DNA of 64,000 bases, from assembly GCA_029449235.1 (NCBI GenBank), contig JANATG010000002.1, positions 992,001-1,056,000 on the forward strand. The letters run 5' to 3'. The position numbers and the translations under genes are program-made. Shown in pieces: positions 35,360-47,531 of the stretch (positions within the stretch are counted from its first letter, which is position 1; each line of letters opens with the position of its first letter). Source of the stretch: Linnemannia schmuckeri. Lineage: Eukaryota > Mortierellomycota > Mortierellomycetes > Mortierellales > Mortierellaceae. The notes below the pieces were generated by a model. The model was not told the origin of the DNA. It searched no databases and worked only from the letters and a program-made list of their open reading frames with translations.

Positions 35360-38300
35360 ATGACAGACAAGGCTCTGCCTCTCCCTCCTCATGGGGCCTC
35401 ACCTTTCTCCGCCTCTGCTCCCTCTTCCCCCAACCTCTCCTCACCCCCCTCATCCAAATTCCAACCACTAGCCATTAACATCTCTCATAGTCCCAATAGC
35501 CTCGAGCCCCCTCAGGCTTCCCCCAGGCGAGGCTCGATCGCAGCACACCTGATGAACTTTGCATCAAAGTCCACAACTTCCCTCAACATCCTCTCCAGCT
35601 CTGCGCCCTCCGCTAACAGCCCCTTAGGCCCCGGTCACCCCCACCACGATGACGAGACACGGTCGCAGGTCATGCCCCTTCGGTCATCTCCTTTCTCCAA
35701 CCCCTTCAAAAAGCTGCAGAGTACCTTCCACTCTAGCGGTTCGTCCAAAAAGAGTCTCGACTCTGGGAGTGTCAAGACCGAGAAGCTCGCCTCGTCCGCA
35801 TCCTCTGTCCACTCAATGATGTCCTGGCGGTCCAAGGGCGCCGAGATACTATCCAAGAAGGCCTGGGGTAGAACCCGCAAGAGTAAGCACACACACTTTT
35901 TGTTTGGGTTGGGTTGGGTTTTTTTCGCCCTTTGCCAATACTTTTTTTTAGTGCTAATGCAATTAAAAAAAGAAAAAAGACACCTACTCCCACCGCCACT
36001 CCAACTACTTTAATTACACACGCAAATACAATAACAACAACAGCAAATAACAAAAACGCCAACAGAGAAAGGGAAAGAGAAAAAGAGAGAGACGATAATC
36101 GCCCATTTGCTTCCAACAAACACACTCTCCCACACCCACACCCACAGCCCATTCATGCCTGCAGTTGCAACTGAACCACACTCGATCGCTCCTGTTCAAC
36201 TATCTGTACGCCCTTTCCCATCCAGCCTTGTGCTCACCTGTTTGCTACCAGGAGAAGGAGACAGTAAAACCAGAACATACCACCGCCACCACCACAACCA
36301 CCACAACCATAACCATAGCCACAACCACAAGCGCAACCATAATCACCATCGCCATTTATCAGTTGTCTTTATCTCGATCACCCAACACAATCTTATCACC
36401 TTCAATCAATACTGGATCGAAATGAAGAGAAGAGAGGGAGAGAGAGAGAATATGTGTAGTCAGTAAAGAGAGAGAAATAATGAAAGACAAAAGGAAAGGG
36501 GCACCACGGAACGGAATACAATGAACTCTGGGCCACTTAAACCACTGAGATCAATTCGAGACCTTCGCTGAGAAAGTTATTACAAGCACGATGCCTATGA
36601 TGATGATTCATGGCCATAGCCTGTTCCTGGATTTGCCCAACTTGGCGCTTCTTTTTTTTTGGGTTTTGGCCTCGGTCCGCGGACTTGCATTGCATAAAAC
36701 AAGCGACTGCCTTCTTTTTCCTCTTCCATCCTTTACCGACAACAACTCAATTGGCGCACTTGACACTTAACTAATGACCTTAATTTCCTCCTATGTAGAC
36801 TCAGAACCTACCCTCGGTGCAAAGGGTCTGCCAACAACACCACTCTTTGGTTCATCCCTCGAGGAGGCCGTCCGGATGTCCCATATCCCCGGCACGCCCA
36901 TGGTTCCCGCTATTCTTGTGCGCTGTACAGAGTTCCTCGAAGCCAAGGGAATCGATGAAGTTGGTCTCTACCGGTATGTGTCTTGTGTCTGTCTTTTTTT
37001 CTTCTTGTCTATCTTTAAACCATCACCCCATCCATTTTTTACATCGCCTTTGTGCACTTTTTTTTTTCTTGTCAGACTCGGCTCTCGTTTCCTTTTGATC
37101 TCTCTCTCGCTGCTCTTTTTTTCTCAACCTCTCTATCTCTTTCTTTTTTTTCACTTTCTTTTACTTGCTTGCTGGCTTGTATGTTTTCGTCCTTCTTTTC
37201 TTTGTTGTTGATGTTGAGTTTCTTCAGTTGTGCTCAAATGGCCCTGCTGGCTCACAGAGAGATGATTGTCGATACTTGTCCAATTTAAATAATGCGATAC
37301 AATGGTGACACAGAGTGAGATGAGTGTTTGTGGAAATGTGGTGATGAGAGTGTGTTGCTTGTCTCCAGCCCATACGCACACACAACTACAACGAGTAAAT
37401 TGAATTGCGGACCCATATTCATTGGTGCGTATGTTTATTTTTACACTTTTCTAACGCTCAATCTCTCAAACTACAAACAACAATGCAAAAACTACATAGT
37501 GTGCCCGGTAGTCATGCAAGCGTGCAGAAACTGAAGCTGATGTTCGACTCGGGCAAGGACCACAACCTCCTCACCATGGACGCCATCGACCCCAACGACA
37601 TTGCCACACTCCTCAAGCTGTATCTCCGTGAACGTAAGTTTACTGTTTCTTTTTTTTATTTTTCCCCCTTGTTTTTATTTTGCACTTGAGTTTTTCTAAT
37701 CCCCGACAGTACTCCACATATCTGTCCAATTGTTTATGTTTTTTTGTCTGGGTTGCCCCCTTTCTAACAGCCTGAATTGCCATCACTTGTACTTCATTCG
37801 TCCACCTTTTTTTCTTCCTTGTCCCCTTTCAATTCTCATTCGTCCAACTGCTTTACCTATTTTCTAGTGCCGACGCCTCTTCTTCCCGCCGTCTTCCTGG
37901 AACAATTCCAGACGTTGCTGTCCACGGATCGCCAGATCTGCCACAACCTTCGTGGCATCCTCATTGGACTCCCTCGCCCCAACTACGTCGTCCTCTCCTA
38001 TCTCTGCCACCATCTCTCCAGGATCGCCGCCCATGCCGAAAAGACAAAGATGAACATTTCCAACCTCGGTGTCGTCTTTGCACCAACGCTCTCAATCGGA
38101 TCGGTTCTCTTCAAGGCGCTTCTCGGAGGATACTATGACACTGTCGACTCGGCCGAAAGCAGAGAAAAGGGACTCAAGATTGTCTGGGGTGGACTGTTGC
38201 AGGATGTCGAGTACGACGTGACGATGGAATGGCCCGAGGATTCGACACACCCTTCTCTTCAACCACCACCACTCACTCCTGCTCAGGAAATCGTCCATGC

Positions 38301-39099
38301 CTCAACTTTGGCTATCCCATCCTCCAATACCTTCCCTCAATTCTCTCAGAGCGCACCGGCAGATCACACCTTTACCGCTCCTCCAACTTCGATTGACATG
38401 GCACTTTCCACCGCCACTGATGCTATCGACGACGAGGAAGCCAAGCTGATGGCAGCCATGGTTCTGCGCGAAGAATTGGCGTCCAGGGGTCACCAACCAC
38501 AGGACGACGAGACTTCATCCAACGCCTCCAGCTCATCCGGCTCAATCCCCTGCACGGACACCACTGCCCTCTCTGCTGTGTCGTCTCCAGGAATGAACGC
38601 CAAGGATCAGACATTCGAGGCTTCCTTCACATCGCCTTCCATGGCCTTTTCTCCACCCACCACTTCAACCTCTATTCTTCCCTCTCACCTCGCATCTGCC
38701 GCTGCTTCTACCACGACTACAGGATCATTATCAAACCAGGATATCTTTTCTACAGCATCAACTATACCCATTCTCCTTCAGGATTCGACTCATAAGACTG
38801 TTGTCTCGCCTCTTTCGCCCCCACCTTCGTTGGACTCTTCGAGCTCGAGCAGCGTGGCACCGATTGTTCATATCACCATCGATGCTGGATCACCCCTAAG
38901 CGCCGAATTCGGATCCTTGCTTGATCCCCAGCAGTTCATGGATGCAGCAGCAGAGACCAAGGAGGCTGTGATTGAGAAGAGTGCTGAAGTTCTCGGCGCA
39001 CCGACAACACCACCGGTCGACGTTCCTTACAAGACTGCAGCCGTTTCTGGAGAAGCACCTCAGTTGCCACCCCTGGAAGGCCTCATGATTGCGTTATAA
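35360..39099 (+). CDS. RhoGAP-domain protein
   Basis: Exons 35360-35882, 36799-36973, 37500-37633 and 37868-39099 give 687 residues. The RhoGAP domain runs from about 192 to 390: FGSSLEEAV, IPGTPMVPAILVRCTEFLE, EVGLYRVPGSHASVQKLK, DIATLLKLYLRELPTPLLP, RGILIGLPRPNYVVLSYL, KMNISNLGVVFAPTL. The catalytic arginine finger is Arg233 in GLYRVPGS, whose codon is split by intron 2. Such proteins speed GTP hydrolysis by Rho-type GTPases, turning off signals for actin, polarity and cell-wall growth. The N-terminal 175 residues and the C-terminal 300 are Ser/Pro/Thr-rich and probably disordered. Introns 1 (916 bases) and 2 (526) are long for this window. Which GTPase it acts on cannot be told. Confidence 0.93.
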
Positions 39100-39106
39100 T
39101 AATTGC

Positions 39107-39112
39107 AATAAA
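39107..39112 (+). terminator. Polyadenylation signal of the RhoGAP gene
   Basis: AATAAA starts eight bases after the TAA stop, so the 3' untranslated region would be very short. A genomic A-run begins ten bases downstream. Confidence 0.55.
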
Positions 39113-39122
39113 AACTTTTTTG

Positions 39123-39155
<33 letters not shown>
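39123..39155 (+). repeat. A-run of 33 directly after the RhoGAP polyadenylation signal
   Basis: An uninterrupted plus-strand A-run at the place where a poly(A) tail would be added to the mRNA. Confidence 0.95.
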
Positions 39156-39156
<1 letters not shown>

Positions 39157-40909
39157 ATACGCGTTGTATCTGAGTGTTGCTAGGAAACCCTTTTCCACGT
39201 GCAAACATCATGGTTTGTGAAAGTCTTTTGATAGCCTTGAACTGGACTATTTGCTTGTCAAAAAAGCCATGAGCGAACAAGCACGTGTGGAGAGAGGCGC
39301 GTTCCTAATTTTTCTTATTATCAATAAAACTTATAGGCGAGTTATGACGCGCCAGACCTATCCAAGCGACCTCAACAGCCATGAAAATCGCCCGTCGCGA
39401 CTCAACCGACTCGAACGATCCTCTACAAGAAGAAGATCTCGTAGCGAAAACTCCATTTACCAGGATGGTGAAGATGCCATTCGATACCTGCGCGGTCAAG
39501 GTCGAATGAACAGTCATTATAATTCTGAGGATTATACGTGTTCACCAGGGTAATCCTAAATGTCTTATTTCTGCTCCTAAGGTCGGCAGAGCCTCATGAC
39601 TGTGGTCGAGGCAGGTCTGTCATTGTACTCTCTTGTACAGATGTGCATATTTTCTTTTCAGGTTCAGATACGGTATCGAAACATATCCAAACCCAGAATC
39701 ACCTGGAATGTCATGAACTCTCACGAACTCTTTGGTGATCTCTGAACTACAAGTAGTATCGTATATTACAGATAAAGGTTGATACATTTCGGTATCGCCT
39801 TCAGCGAATCATATTACCGCATCCTCTCGCCATTGGGCTCAGAGTCTGCCCGGCCCAACTGCCGTGATACAGTCATTCCCAATGGTCAACAGTAAAAGAA
39901 ATTTAGGTGTCTTGTCGACGACATAGGGCACCATGATGGAGGGAATCAGGACAATAAATGTGCAGCAACACGTTCAAAAACTAGTGATTGGAGCCTTCTT
40001 TGGTATCCTTGAAAATATTATTGCCGAGCGAGCGTGCGTCGCCTTGATCAAGTTCAACAGGAAAATCGCCTCGCTTATGTATCAGGAATCTCACTTCGAT
40101 CTATTTCAAAGGCAACGAGGGCTTAACATTTCAATCGCTCATCCGTGCGGTTCAGGATAAACTTTTCAGAAAGTGATTCGCTTTTAAGGAGAATATAATA
40201 AGTATCGCTTAGCCCTTTTTAGGTTGTGTGGACCAATCTACGCCTCATATATTAACCACCTCTACTTGCTTGAAATTTAGATAATACGGGAAACAACGTT
40301 TGAAGGCGGCGTCCTGACATACACCTTAATGTCGATTGGCCTGCATTCAATCCAAGGAAATCATCAATCAAAATCCGTTCAGTAGTTTCACCACCTCAGC
40401 CTCCGACCTCATCTACTTTCTGGATCTGTTTGGCCTCGATTTCAACAAACATGTATATCGTGTGACGAAGGTGATACTGGCCTGTTAAAAGTATTGAGGA
40501 TAATTGTTTTGATTCCCATATATTGTGAAAACGTGGCAAATCCCACAACAATGTCGTCAAGGATCGTATTTTCTTTTGAAAATAACAAAGAGGGTTTCGC
40601 TGCACATACGACAGATCAAAGAATGTTACATTAGAGCATGAAGCTGAGCATGTTGGTTTTAAAAGATATCAACAACAGTCGCTTGTCAGGAGCAAAAAAT
40701 AGGTACGCGTTTGTGATGGGACGTGAGAAAATTGAATTTTTGATCATTAGCAAATAAATAGGGTCCTCCGCTTGCGCCCCCTCTTTTCTTTCTTTTCTTT
40801 TCCTTTGTTCTTCAATTTACACAGCCCGCGCACAAGCTACTTCCTTTTTCTTCATTCACTTTAACTCCTTCAAGCTTATTCCTCATTCTCTCCCCTAAAA
40901 AGAAAGGTC
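39156..40909. other. Gene-poor stretch with possible coding remnants
   Basis: No gene is recognised. 39344-39552 (+) is open and could splice with a GT-AG pair (about 39551 to 39660) into a short Arg/Ser-rich product ending near 39715, but it resembles no family I know. On the minus strand 40160-39800 reads like coding sequence broken by stops. 40170-40750 is AT-richer than its neighbours. The last 130 bases before 40910 are CT-rich and are the leader of the peptidase gene. Confidence 0.4.
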
Positions 40910-43900
40910 ATGACGGAATCCCCCATTCAACTGCCAGAAACGGTCAGCGAGCTCAAGGAGATCGTCTCGCGCGTCCAAGCCCTCCTCATCTCCAGCGGTG
41001 ACGACCTGGTTGCTATTCCCGCCGACCAACGCAATATCGAGAACACTCTCCTCAAACTCCAGGAGGTTCAAAGCCAAGCCGCCGCCATGCAGACTCAATG
41101 CACCTTCCCCTCCATGGTACTGTTTTCGCCTGACTTACTATGAGTTGTTTAGTTTGGGAAGTGAAGGGGGGAGGAGAAGTTAAGAATGAGAGTGAACTTT
41201 GTCAACAAAAATCCATGCCGTGGGAAACCCCCTCCTCACCCCTACTTTTTTCACACAATACCATTTTAGGTGCATCTGGACAAGGATGTTCGTGACGCGG
41301 CCACAGAGGCGAAAAAGACAATGCAAAAGGCCTGGTCGGCGTATGTACCTTTTTCACTTATATCCGCACTTGTTTTTTCTGGGCTTGGAAAATCTGGAAG
41401 AAAGAAAGAAAGAAACAAAACGCGCATGGCTACCAAATAAGGACCACAACGACTGATACGCCATCATTCTTTTTGTCTCTCCCTCTTCAATTAGTCTTTA
41501 CTCAAGAAGGGTATGGACAACAAACGCACACCTTGGTACAGTCGTACCCCCCCCCCCCCCATAGTATATATTTTCAGAATAGATCCATGGTACTGGATCA
41601 TCCTTTTTTTTACCTCATTTTCGTTACACAGCGCGAAACACCCTCTTATAGTATAACCCCCTCTATAGTATATTGAGCTCTGCAGCAAAAGAGTATGCTA
41701 TAGGAGGGGTACGACTGTAGTTCTGTACCTCACGCTGTTACAACAAAACGTGAAATCTGGATGCCAGATCCCATTTCCTTCGGATACTACCTAATTTCAA
41801 TCTTCATGCTTCGGCTCCCTTGTTCACCTGTAGGATGTGTATGAGATTTTACGTCAGTTGGATCACAGCTCGGATGCAGGACACTGTTACGACCCCATCA
41901 CCCACCGCCTGTTGAAGCATACCCTCCGACTCTTTGAACGCCACGGCGCCGCACTCTCGGAGACCGACCAACAAAAGCTGATGAACTACCGGACCGAAAT
42001 CAGCGGACTCGAGCTCGATTTCCAAAAGGCTCTGAACGAGGACACGACCGACATCCTGTTGTCTGCGGATGAACTTGAGGGATGTACAGAGTCTTGGATT
42101 TCCGGTCTGGCAAAGACCGAGAAGGATGGTCGACATCTTTACAAGGTCACGATGAAGACGCCCGACATCCTCAACGTCAGCAGGAACGCATCTTTGCCGG
42201 AGACCCGTCGTCGTGTTGCCACGACCTATCGCCAAGTCTGCACCTCGACCAACGGACCTATCCTAGAGCGATTAATCCGTCTTCGACACGACGCTGCAGT
42301 TCTGTTGGGCTACAAGAGTCACGCGGCCTATCAATTGGACATCAACATGGCTAAGACTGTTGAGACTGTGGAGGACTTTTTAGACAAGATTATAAAGTCG
42401 ATCTCAGGCAAGCTGGAAAGCGACAAGCAGGCGCTTTTGGATCTTAAGAAGGCCGAGTACCAGAAACGTGGATGGAGCGGTCAGTATGATGGAGTTTTGT
42501 ATGCTTGGGATGTCAAGTACTACCAGGAGATCTTGTTCAAGGAAAAGTATGCCGTCGACAACTCGCTCATTCAGGAGTACTTTGAGCTTAACCACGTCCG
42601 CGACCAAATCATGGCCATGTAAATCTCCTTTTTGTCATTGTTTGCAAGGCATGAATGCATTGTATTTTTACAATGACCGTTGCTGATTCTCTTTTCACTA
42701 TGCTTTTCCACAATAGTTACTCGAAGATTTTCCAGCTGAGGTTCGAACAGATCCCTGGCAAATACTGGGCCGACGATGTCACCCTGTTTGCTGTCTACGA
42801 TCAAAAGGCTCAGAATCAGGCTGGAGAAGAGGGCAAGAAGAACCCCTCGGCCTTCAAGATCGGATACTTTTACCTCGGTAAGGTTGACTTTGTCTCTGTT
42901 CCTGAACTGTATTATGACTGCTTCTTCCAACTTGATTTTGACGACTGATCTTTCGCTGTGATTCTTTTGTTCAACAGATCTTTTCCCTCGGCCAGGTACA
43001 GCAGCGTACTTTTTTTTTCGCATTTCAGAACCCATTTGTCAATTGCCAACTCTGAACCGCATTCCCATGACATTTTTTTTCTGGTTTGAATAGGAAAGTA
43101 CGCCCATCAGTGCGTGGTACCTTTGCGTCCGAGCTATGTCGTCTCAAGAACCATGGAGCAGGTCCTTCCCGTCGGTACGCATCATCTAGTTTGAAACAGC
43201 AGGTTACTCTTAGGAACAACTTCGCATTGAAGTCACAACTACTAACTCTCTTCTGTATCACATCCATTTTTTTTCTCCCGTAGCCGTGAATGTTGGAAAC
43301 TTGTCTCGCCCCACTGCTGACCGCCCCGCCCTTCTCAAACACAGCGAGGTACTTTTTCTTGCCAGAATACAACTCTGGAACGACACTGATTGTCAAGGAA
43401 ACCTTCATTTCTCACCTTTTTTTCCTGCACGCGAAAACAACTCTTTCATTAGGCGAACACATTTTTCCATGAATTTGGGCACGTATGCCACGCAATGTCG
43501 AGCAAGGCGCGTTACTCACTCTTTAACTTCTCATGGTCCGTTGTTCCTTACCCAACCTCGTTGGCCATGGACTTTTTGGAAGTCCCAAGCATCATGCTCG
43601 AGAACTGGTTGTGGGAGCCCACTGTTCTTAAGCGCCTCGGCAAGTAAGTTATCTTTATTTTTCTCTTTTTTGATAACAAACAAAGCACTTTTTTTTTGTG
43701 AATTATCACATTTAGTGGTCCTCCTACCCTCTCGCACAAAAAAACAACAAATAGACACTACAAGACAGGAAACGAACTTCCGGACGACTTGATCGCATCC
43801 CTCGTCAAAACTCGAAAAGTCTCCAAGGGCCTTCTCTTCTCTCAACAGATCGCACAAACAGCCATCGACCTCAAAGTCCACACCATCGACCCCTATACGC

Positions 43901-44274
43901 GCACTCAAACCATCGCAGAACTCTGGCAACAAATGTCCGAATCTCTCGTCGGCGTCAAACTGGAGTCTGGAGAGGGCGTCAACCCCGCCTGTCAATTGTA
44001 TCATATCGCGATGGGATATGATGCAGGATATTATGTCTACTCGTGGTCGGAGATGCATGCTCATGATTTGTATACAAAATTCACGGATAAGACGACGGAG
44101 GGGAATGTATATTCGCATGAGAGGACAGGTGCGTTGGATGAGAATTTGGGACGGGAGTATTGGGAGAAAGTGTTAGTCCCCGGGGCGACTGTTGAGCCGA
44201 TTGAGTTGTTGAGGGACTTCTTGGGTCGTGAACCCAACACTGAAGCTTTCCAACGCTTCCTGACCGAGCCATAA
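40910..44274 (+). CDS. M3-family zinc oligopeptidase (saccharolysin / thimet type)
   Basis: Exons 40910-41116, 41270-41340, 41495-41510, 41834-42618, 42717-42877, 42978-42995, 43094-43174, 43284-43348, 43453-43643 and 43755-44274 give 704 residues, close to the family norm. The zinc site is FFHEFGHVCH (His474, Glu475, His478), with the third ligand Glu511 in DFLEVPS. The family block LENWLWEP follows, then YDAGYYVYSWSEMHA near the end. M3 enzymes cut short peptides in the cytosol or mitochondria; no signal peptide is seen. Two exons are tiny: 16 bases encode the LYSRR junction and 18 bases encode DLFPRP. Both are needed to keep frame and family similarity. The intron after the first micro-exon carries a MITE. 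The gene is convergent with KRI1, 217 bases apart. Confidence 0.93.
41539..41717. mobile_element. MITE with TA target duplication (pogo/Tc1-like ends)
   Basis: A 179-base element with perfect 12-base terminal inverted repeats, CAGTCGTACCCC at 41539-41550 and GGGGTACGACTG at 41706-41717. It is flanked by TA on both sides (41537-41538 and 41718-41719). The left repeat is followed by a C-run (41547-41560). Further copies of the subterminal motif CCTCTATAGTATA lie inside near 41640-41680. It has no coding capacity. TA duplication and a CAGT start are typical of non-autonomous Tc1/mariner/pogo elements. It sits wholly inside an intron of the M3 peptidase gene. Confidence 0.85.
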
Positions 44275-44292
44275 GCTTTACAAAGATATGAT

Positions 44293-44298
44293 AATAAA
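44293..44298 (+). terminator. Polyadenylation signal of the M3 peptidase gene
   Basis: AATAAA 19 bases after the stop codon, in the 217-base gap before the convergent KRI1 gene. Confidence 0.5.
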
Positions 44299-44491
44299 GC
44301 AATTATGTGATAACTGATATTGTAGAATGTAATGCCTTTTTGTTTTTTGGTTTGTTTGTTGTACAAGAGATGGTAGAAAACTAGATGCAAGATGCTAAAG
44401 AATGCTGTGCGAAGGAAAAGTGGAGGAAGGCGGTGGGGGAGGATTATAATGATAAAGAGTAACAGATATGTGTGGAGTGATGATCTATTTC

Positions 44492-47361
44492 TTACTCGGC
44501 CATCTTCTTGCTCTTGATATCCTTATCCTTCTTCTCCTTGTGCTCCTTGTGCTTCTTCTGCTTCTTCTCACCATCCGTCTTGCCCTCCTTGCCGACATCA
44601 CCAGAAGACTCGGTCGTCGTCTTCTTTTTCCGTGCAGGCTCTTCCTCTGAAGACTTGATCTTCTTCGCCTTCTTCTCAGTCATGTCAGCGTCATCCTCAT
44701 CCTCAGCCTTGCGCTTCTTGTCCTTGCTGCCCTTCTTCTTCTTCTTCTTCTTCTTGTCCGCACCAGTACTGGTCTCGCCCTGCTCCTGAGCACTGCTTCC
44801 CTCACTACTGTTCCGCTTCTTCTCAGCCTCGGCCAGCTTCCTGTCCCGCTCCTCAACCATCTTCTTGCGCAACCGAACGGGGTCCCAGTTCTTGTCCAGG
44901 TCCTGGTCCTTAATCTGCGTCTTGAGCTTATGCCGGAACATCTGAACACGGTTCTTCTTAGAGTACTTTTGGATATCGTGCATCTGCTCCTCGGGCCGGC
45001 GGTAGGTTGCAAACTTCTTGAGCGATACAAACTCGTTCAGATCCTTGTCATCCGCCAACAGAATTTCGACAGGCGTAAGACCAAAAGTCGAGGGCTTAAC
45101 ACGAGAGTACTTGAAACGCGTTGGCAAATCGCCCACCATATCCTCATAGTCGAGCTGGTAGTACTCGTCCAGGTACTCATTGAAATCCTTCTTCTTGTCC
45201 TCGTCCAACAATGACTTGGCCGCCTCCAACGCCGCAACAGCCGTCCGGGCCTTGCCGCCCTTCTCTGCCATCTTGGCCAGCTTCTTCTCCTCCTTCTCGC
45301 GCTTCATCCGCTCCTTCTTAGTCTCCTTCTTGAGCGCCTTGCCGAAGTTTTCGCCTCCAGGCATGTAGTCAGCGTCCATCATAATATCCTCCTCTCCACC
45401 AGCGCCCTCTTCAGCACCATAATATCCGTCACCGTTCTCGTCATAGTAGCCGCCGAATTCATCATAGCCCTCTTCGTACTCTGGTGGGTAAGCCTCCTCC
45501 TCGTGCGCCTCTACCTCCTCATCGTGGGCCTCGGCTCCCTCGGGCTCGTTGTCGGATTTGTCATCGTCGCTGTTCTCGTAGGCGGCCGTGTCGATATCGT
45601 CGTCAAAGACGGGCTTCTCGTTCTCATCGCCGGCGTAGTACTTGTCACTGAACATCTTGTCCATCTTTTGATCATAGTCCTCAGGGTTGAACTCGGTCTC
45701 CAAATCAATCTCATCGAAACCAACAGCTAATTAAATCAAAGCACAAATAAGGTTAGCATCACCAATCATGGAAAAGGAAATACGCGAATCTGCCAAAACG
45801 AACAAACAGCCCATTCCTTGGGATACGTACTCTTGTTACCGGTGATCTCCTGAATCTGCTTGAGCTTGTTAAAGATCTCCTGCTTCTTGAGGTTCTTGGC
45901 ACGCTTGAGTTCTTCCATCTGACGGATCTTCTCTTCCTTCTTGCGCTCCTTGGCAGCTTTACGCTGACGCTTGCGCTTGTCGTCAGTGTTACGAACAGAG
46001 TCGTCAATCGTACGCGAGTAGCCCATCAACTTGTCACCCTCGGCATCCTCGAAACGGAAGTTGTACTTGGATTCGAACTCCTCGGCCGCCTCGAGCTCTT
46101 CCTCGGACTTTTCCAGATCGGACAGCTCATCCTCGCGGACAATCTCCTTGTAGCTAGGTGTCTTCTTTTGGGACTTGTCGATCCATCCACGGTTCAAGAT
46201 ATAACTATTATATTAGAAGAAAAAAAACACAGTGCGTTAATTAAACAAGCTCTGTGTACGTTGAGATAGAAAGAAACACGACGAACAAAGGCAAAGACAC
46301 TTACTCCATCAAGAAGGCCTCGTCCTTGTCCATGCTAGGCGCATTCTTGTACTCCCTCCAGTCCTGGAAAGCAGCAGCGCCACCAGACTTGCTACCCATA
46401 CTCTCCATCAAGAACCGCTTATAGTCTTCCTCCTCGGCCTCCTCATCCTCCTTGGTCTTAGCCTTTTGCGTGAAGAACGAATCCGCATCCTCCTCCTCAT
46501 CATCATTTCCATCACCACCCATGAATGCATTCTTCATCTCCCGCTTAAGGTGCTCTTGCTGCTCGACATGGGTCATTTCCGAAACATCTTTAATTTTCCG
46601 GTCCTCAGCAGCCTCATCGACCATACCCCCATCCTCCAACAGGACTTGACGATGATAATCCTGCAGGTTCATAGGCTTCGAGGCCTTCTCGGCAGCCTGC
46701 TTCTCCTTCCACTGCTTGCGGGCCTTTTCCATCTCGGAAGGGATAAAGAAATGGGAGGTAGCCTCGTAGATCTTGGGGTCCTGAGCTCGAATCAAGCCAA
46801 TGGTCTTCATGATCTGACCGTCGACCTCGGGCGTCACCAACTCTCCAAATTCATCCTCTTCTTCGTCGTCCTCAGAATCATACGAGTCGTAGTCGTAGTC
46901 GGCATTCTTGGTATATCCGTATTTGTGCTGGCGGTCGGCGATCACGGACAGACGGCTCTCGTCCATGGGACCATACTTGTCGCGAACTGATTATTGTTGT
47001 TAAAAAATTCCCAGGGCATTAGATAATTAGAGTTGAAAGTTGTCGGGGTTGAGTGTTTGGAGCGAGGGATGGTTTGTCAAAAGTATTTTGTAGGAAGGGA
47101 GAAGTGTCGTTGAGAAAGAGGTGAGAGTTGAGAGAAGAAGGCAGATAAGAAGAAAAAAGTAAGGTACATAACAGTTAGTCGTCTGCAAACAAGTTTCAAA
47201 AAAACCCCACCATGCGTCCTAGTGATGGCAATAAACAAAAAAGCAAAGAAAATAAACAGAAACATACTTGCGGACAACTCCTGGCCACGTTTGGTCGCTT
47301 CATACTTGTCGGCGAACTCCTTGTTGATTCTGAAGGTGATTTCCTCGTTGTCGCTGTCCAT
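44492..47361 (-). CDS. KRI1: Kri1-like nucleolar ribosome biogenesis factor
   Basis: Exons 47361-47268, 46986-46305, 46204-45831 and 45726-44492 give 794 residues. Family marks are ITFRINKEFADKYE at the start, DSEDDEEEDEFGELVTPEVD, IYEATSHFF, EAFLMDYILNRGWID (rebuilt across intron 2), RIDD-type basic helices, and the C-terminal block YQLDYEDMVGDLPTRFKY with FGLTPVEILLADD. Kri1 works with Krr1 in the small-subunit processome for 18S rRNA and 40S maturation. The protein alternates acidic and Lys-rich stretches and ends in a long Lys-rich tail, consistent with a nucleolar place. Length and order fit the family. Confidence 0.95.
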
Positions 47362-47531
47362 GGTTCGAAAAAGTGTTTCGAATGAAAGAAAAGAGGGAAG
47401 GAGAGAGGGCTAAACTGGGAACTAAACTTGAGTGAAGCCCATAGAAAAAAAAAGAAAAAAGAAAGCAACAAAACAAAAATAACACCACGTGATCGAGTGA
47501 CTACTTTTATTAGCATCCAGATCTGTCTTCT

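Noticed and set aside
39800..40160. Crinkler-type effector N-terminus (FPVELD)
   Set aside because: Only a few residues match, and the frame has stops on both sides; not enough for a call.
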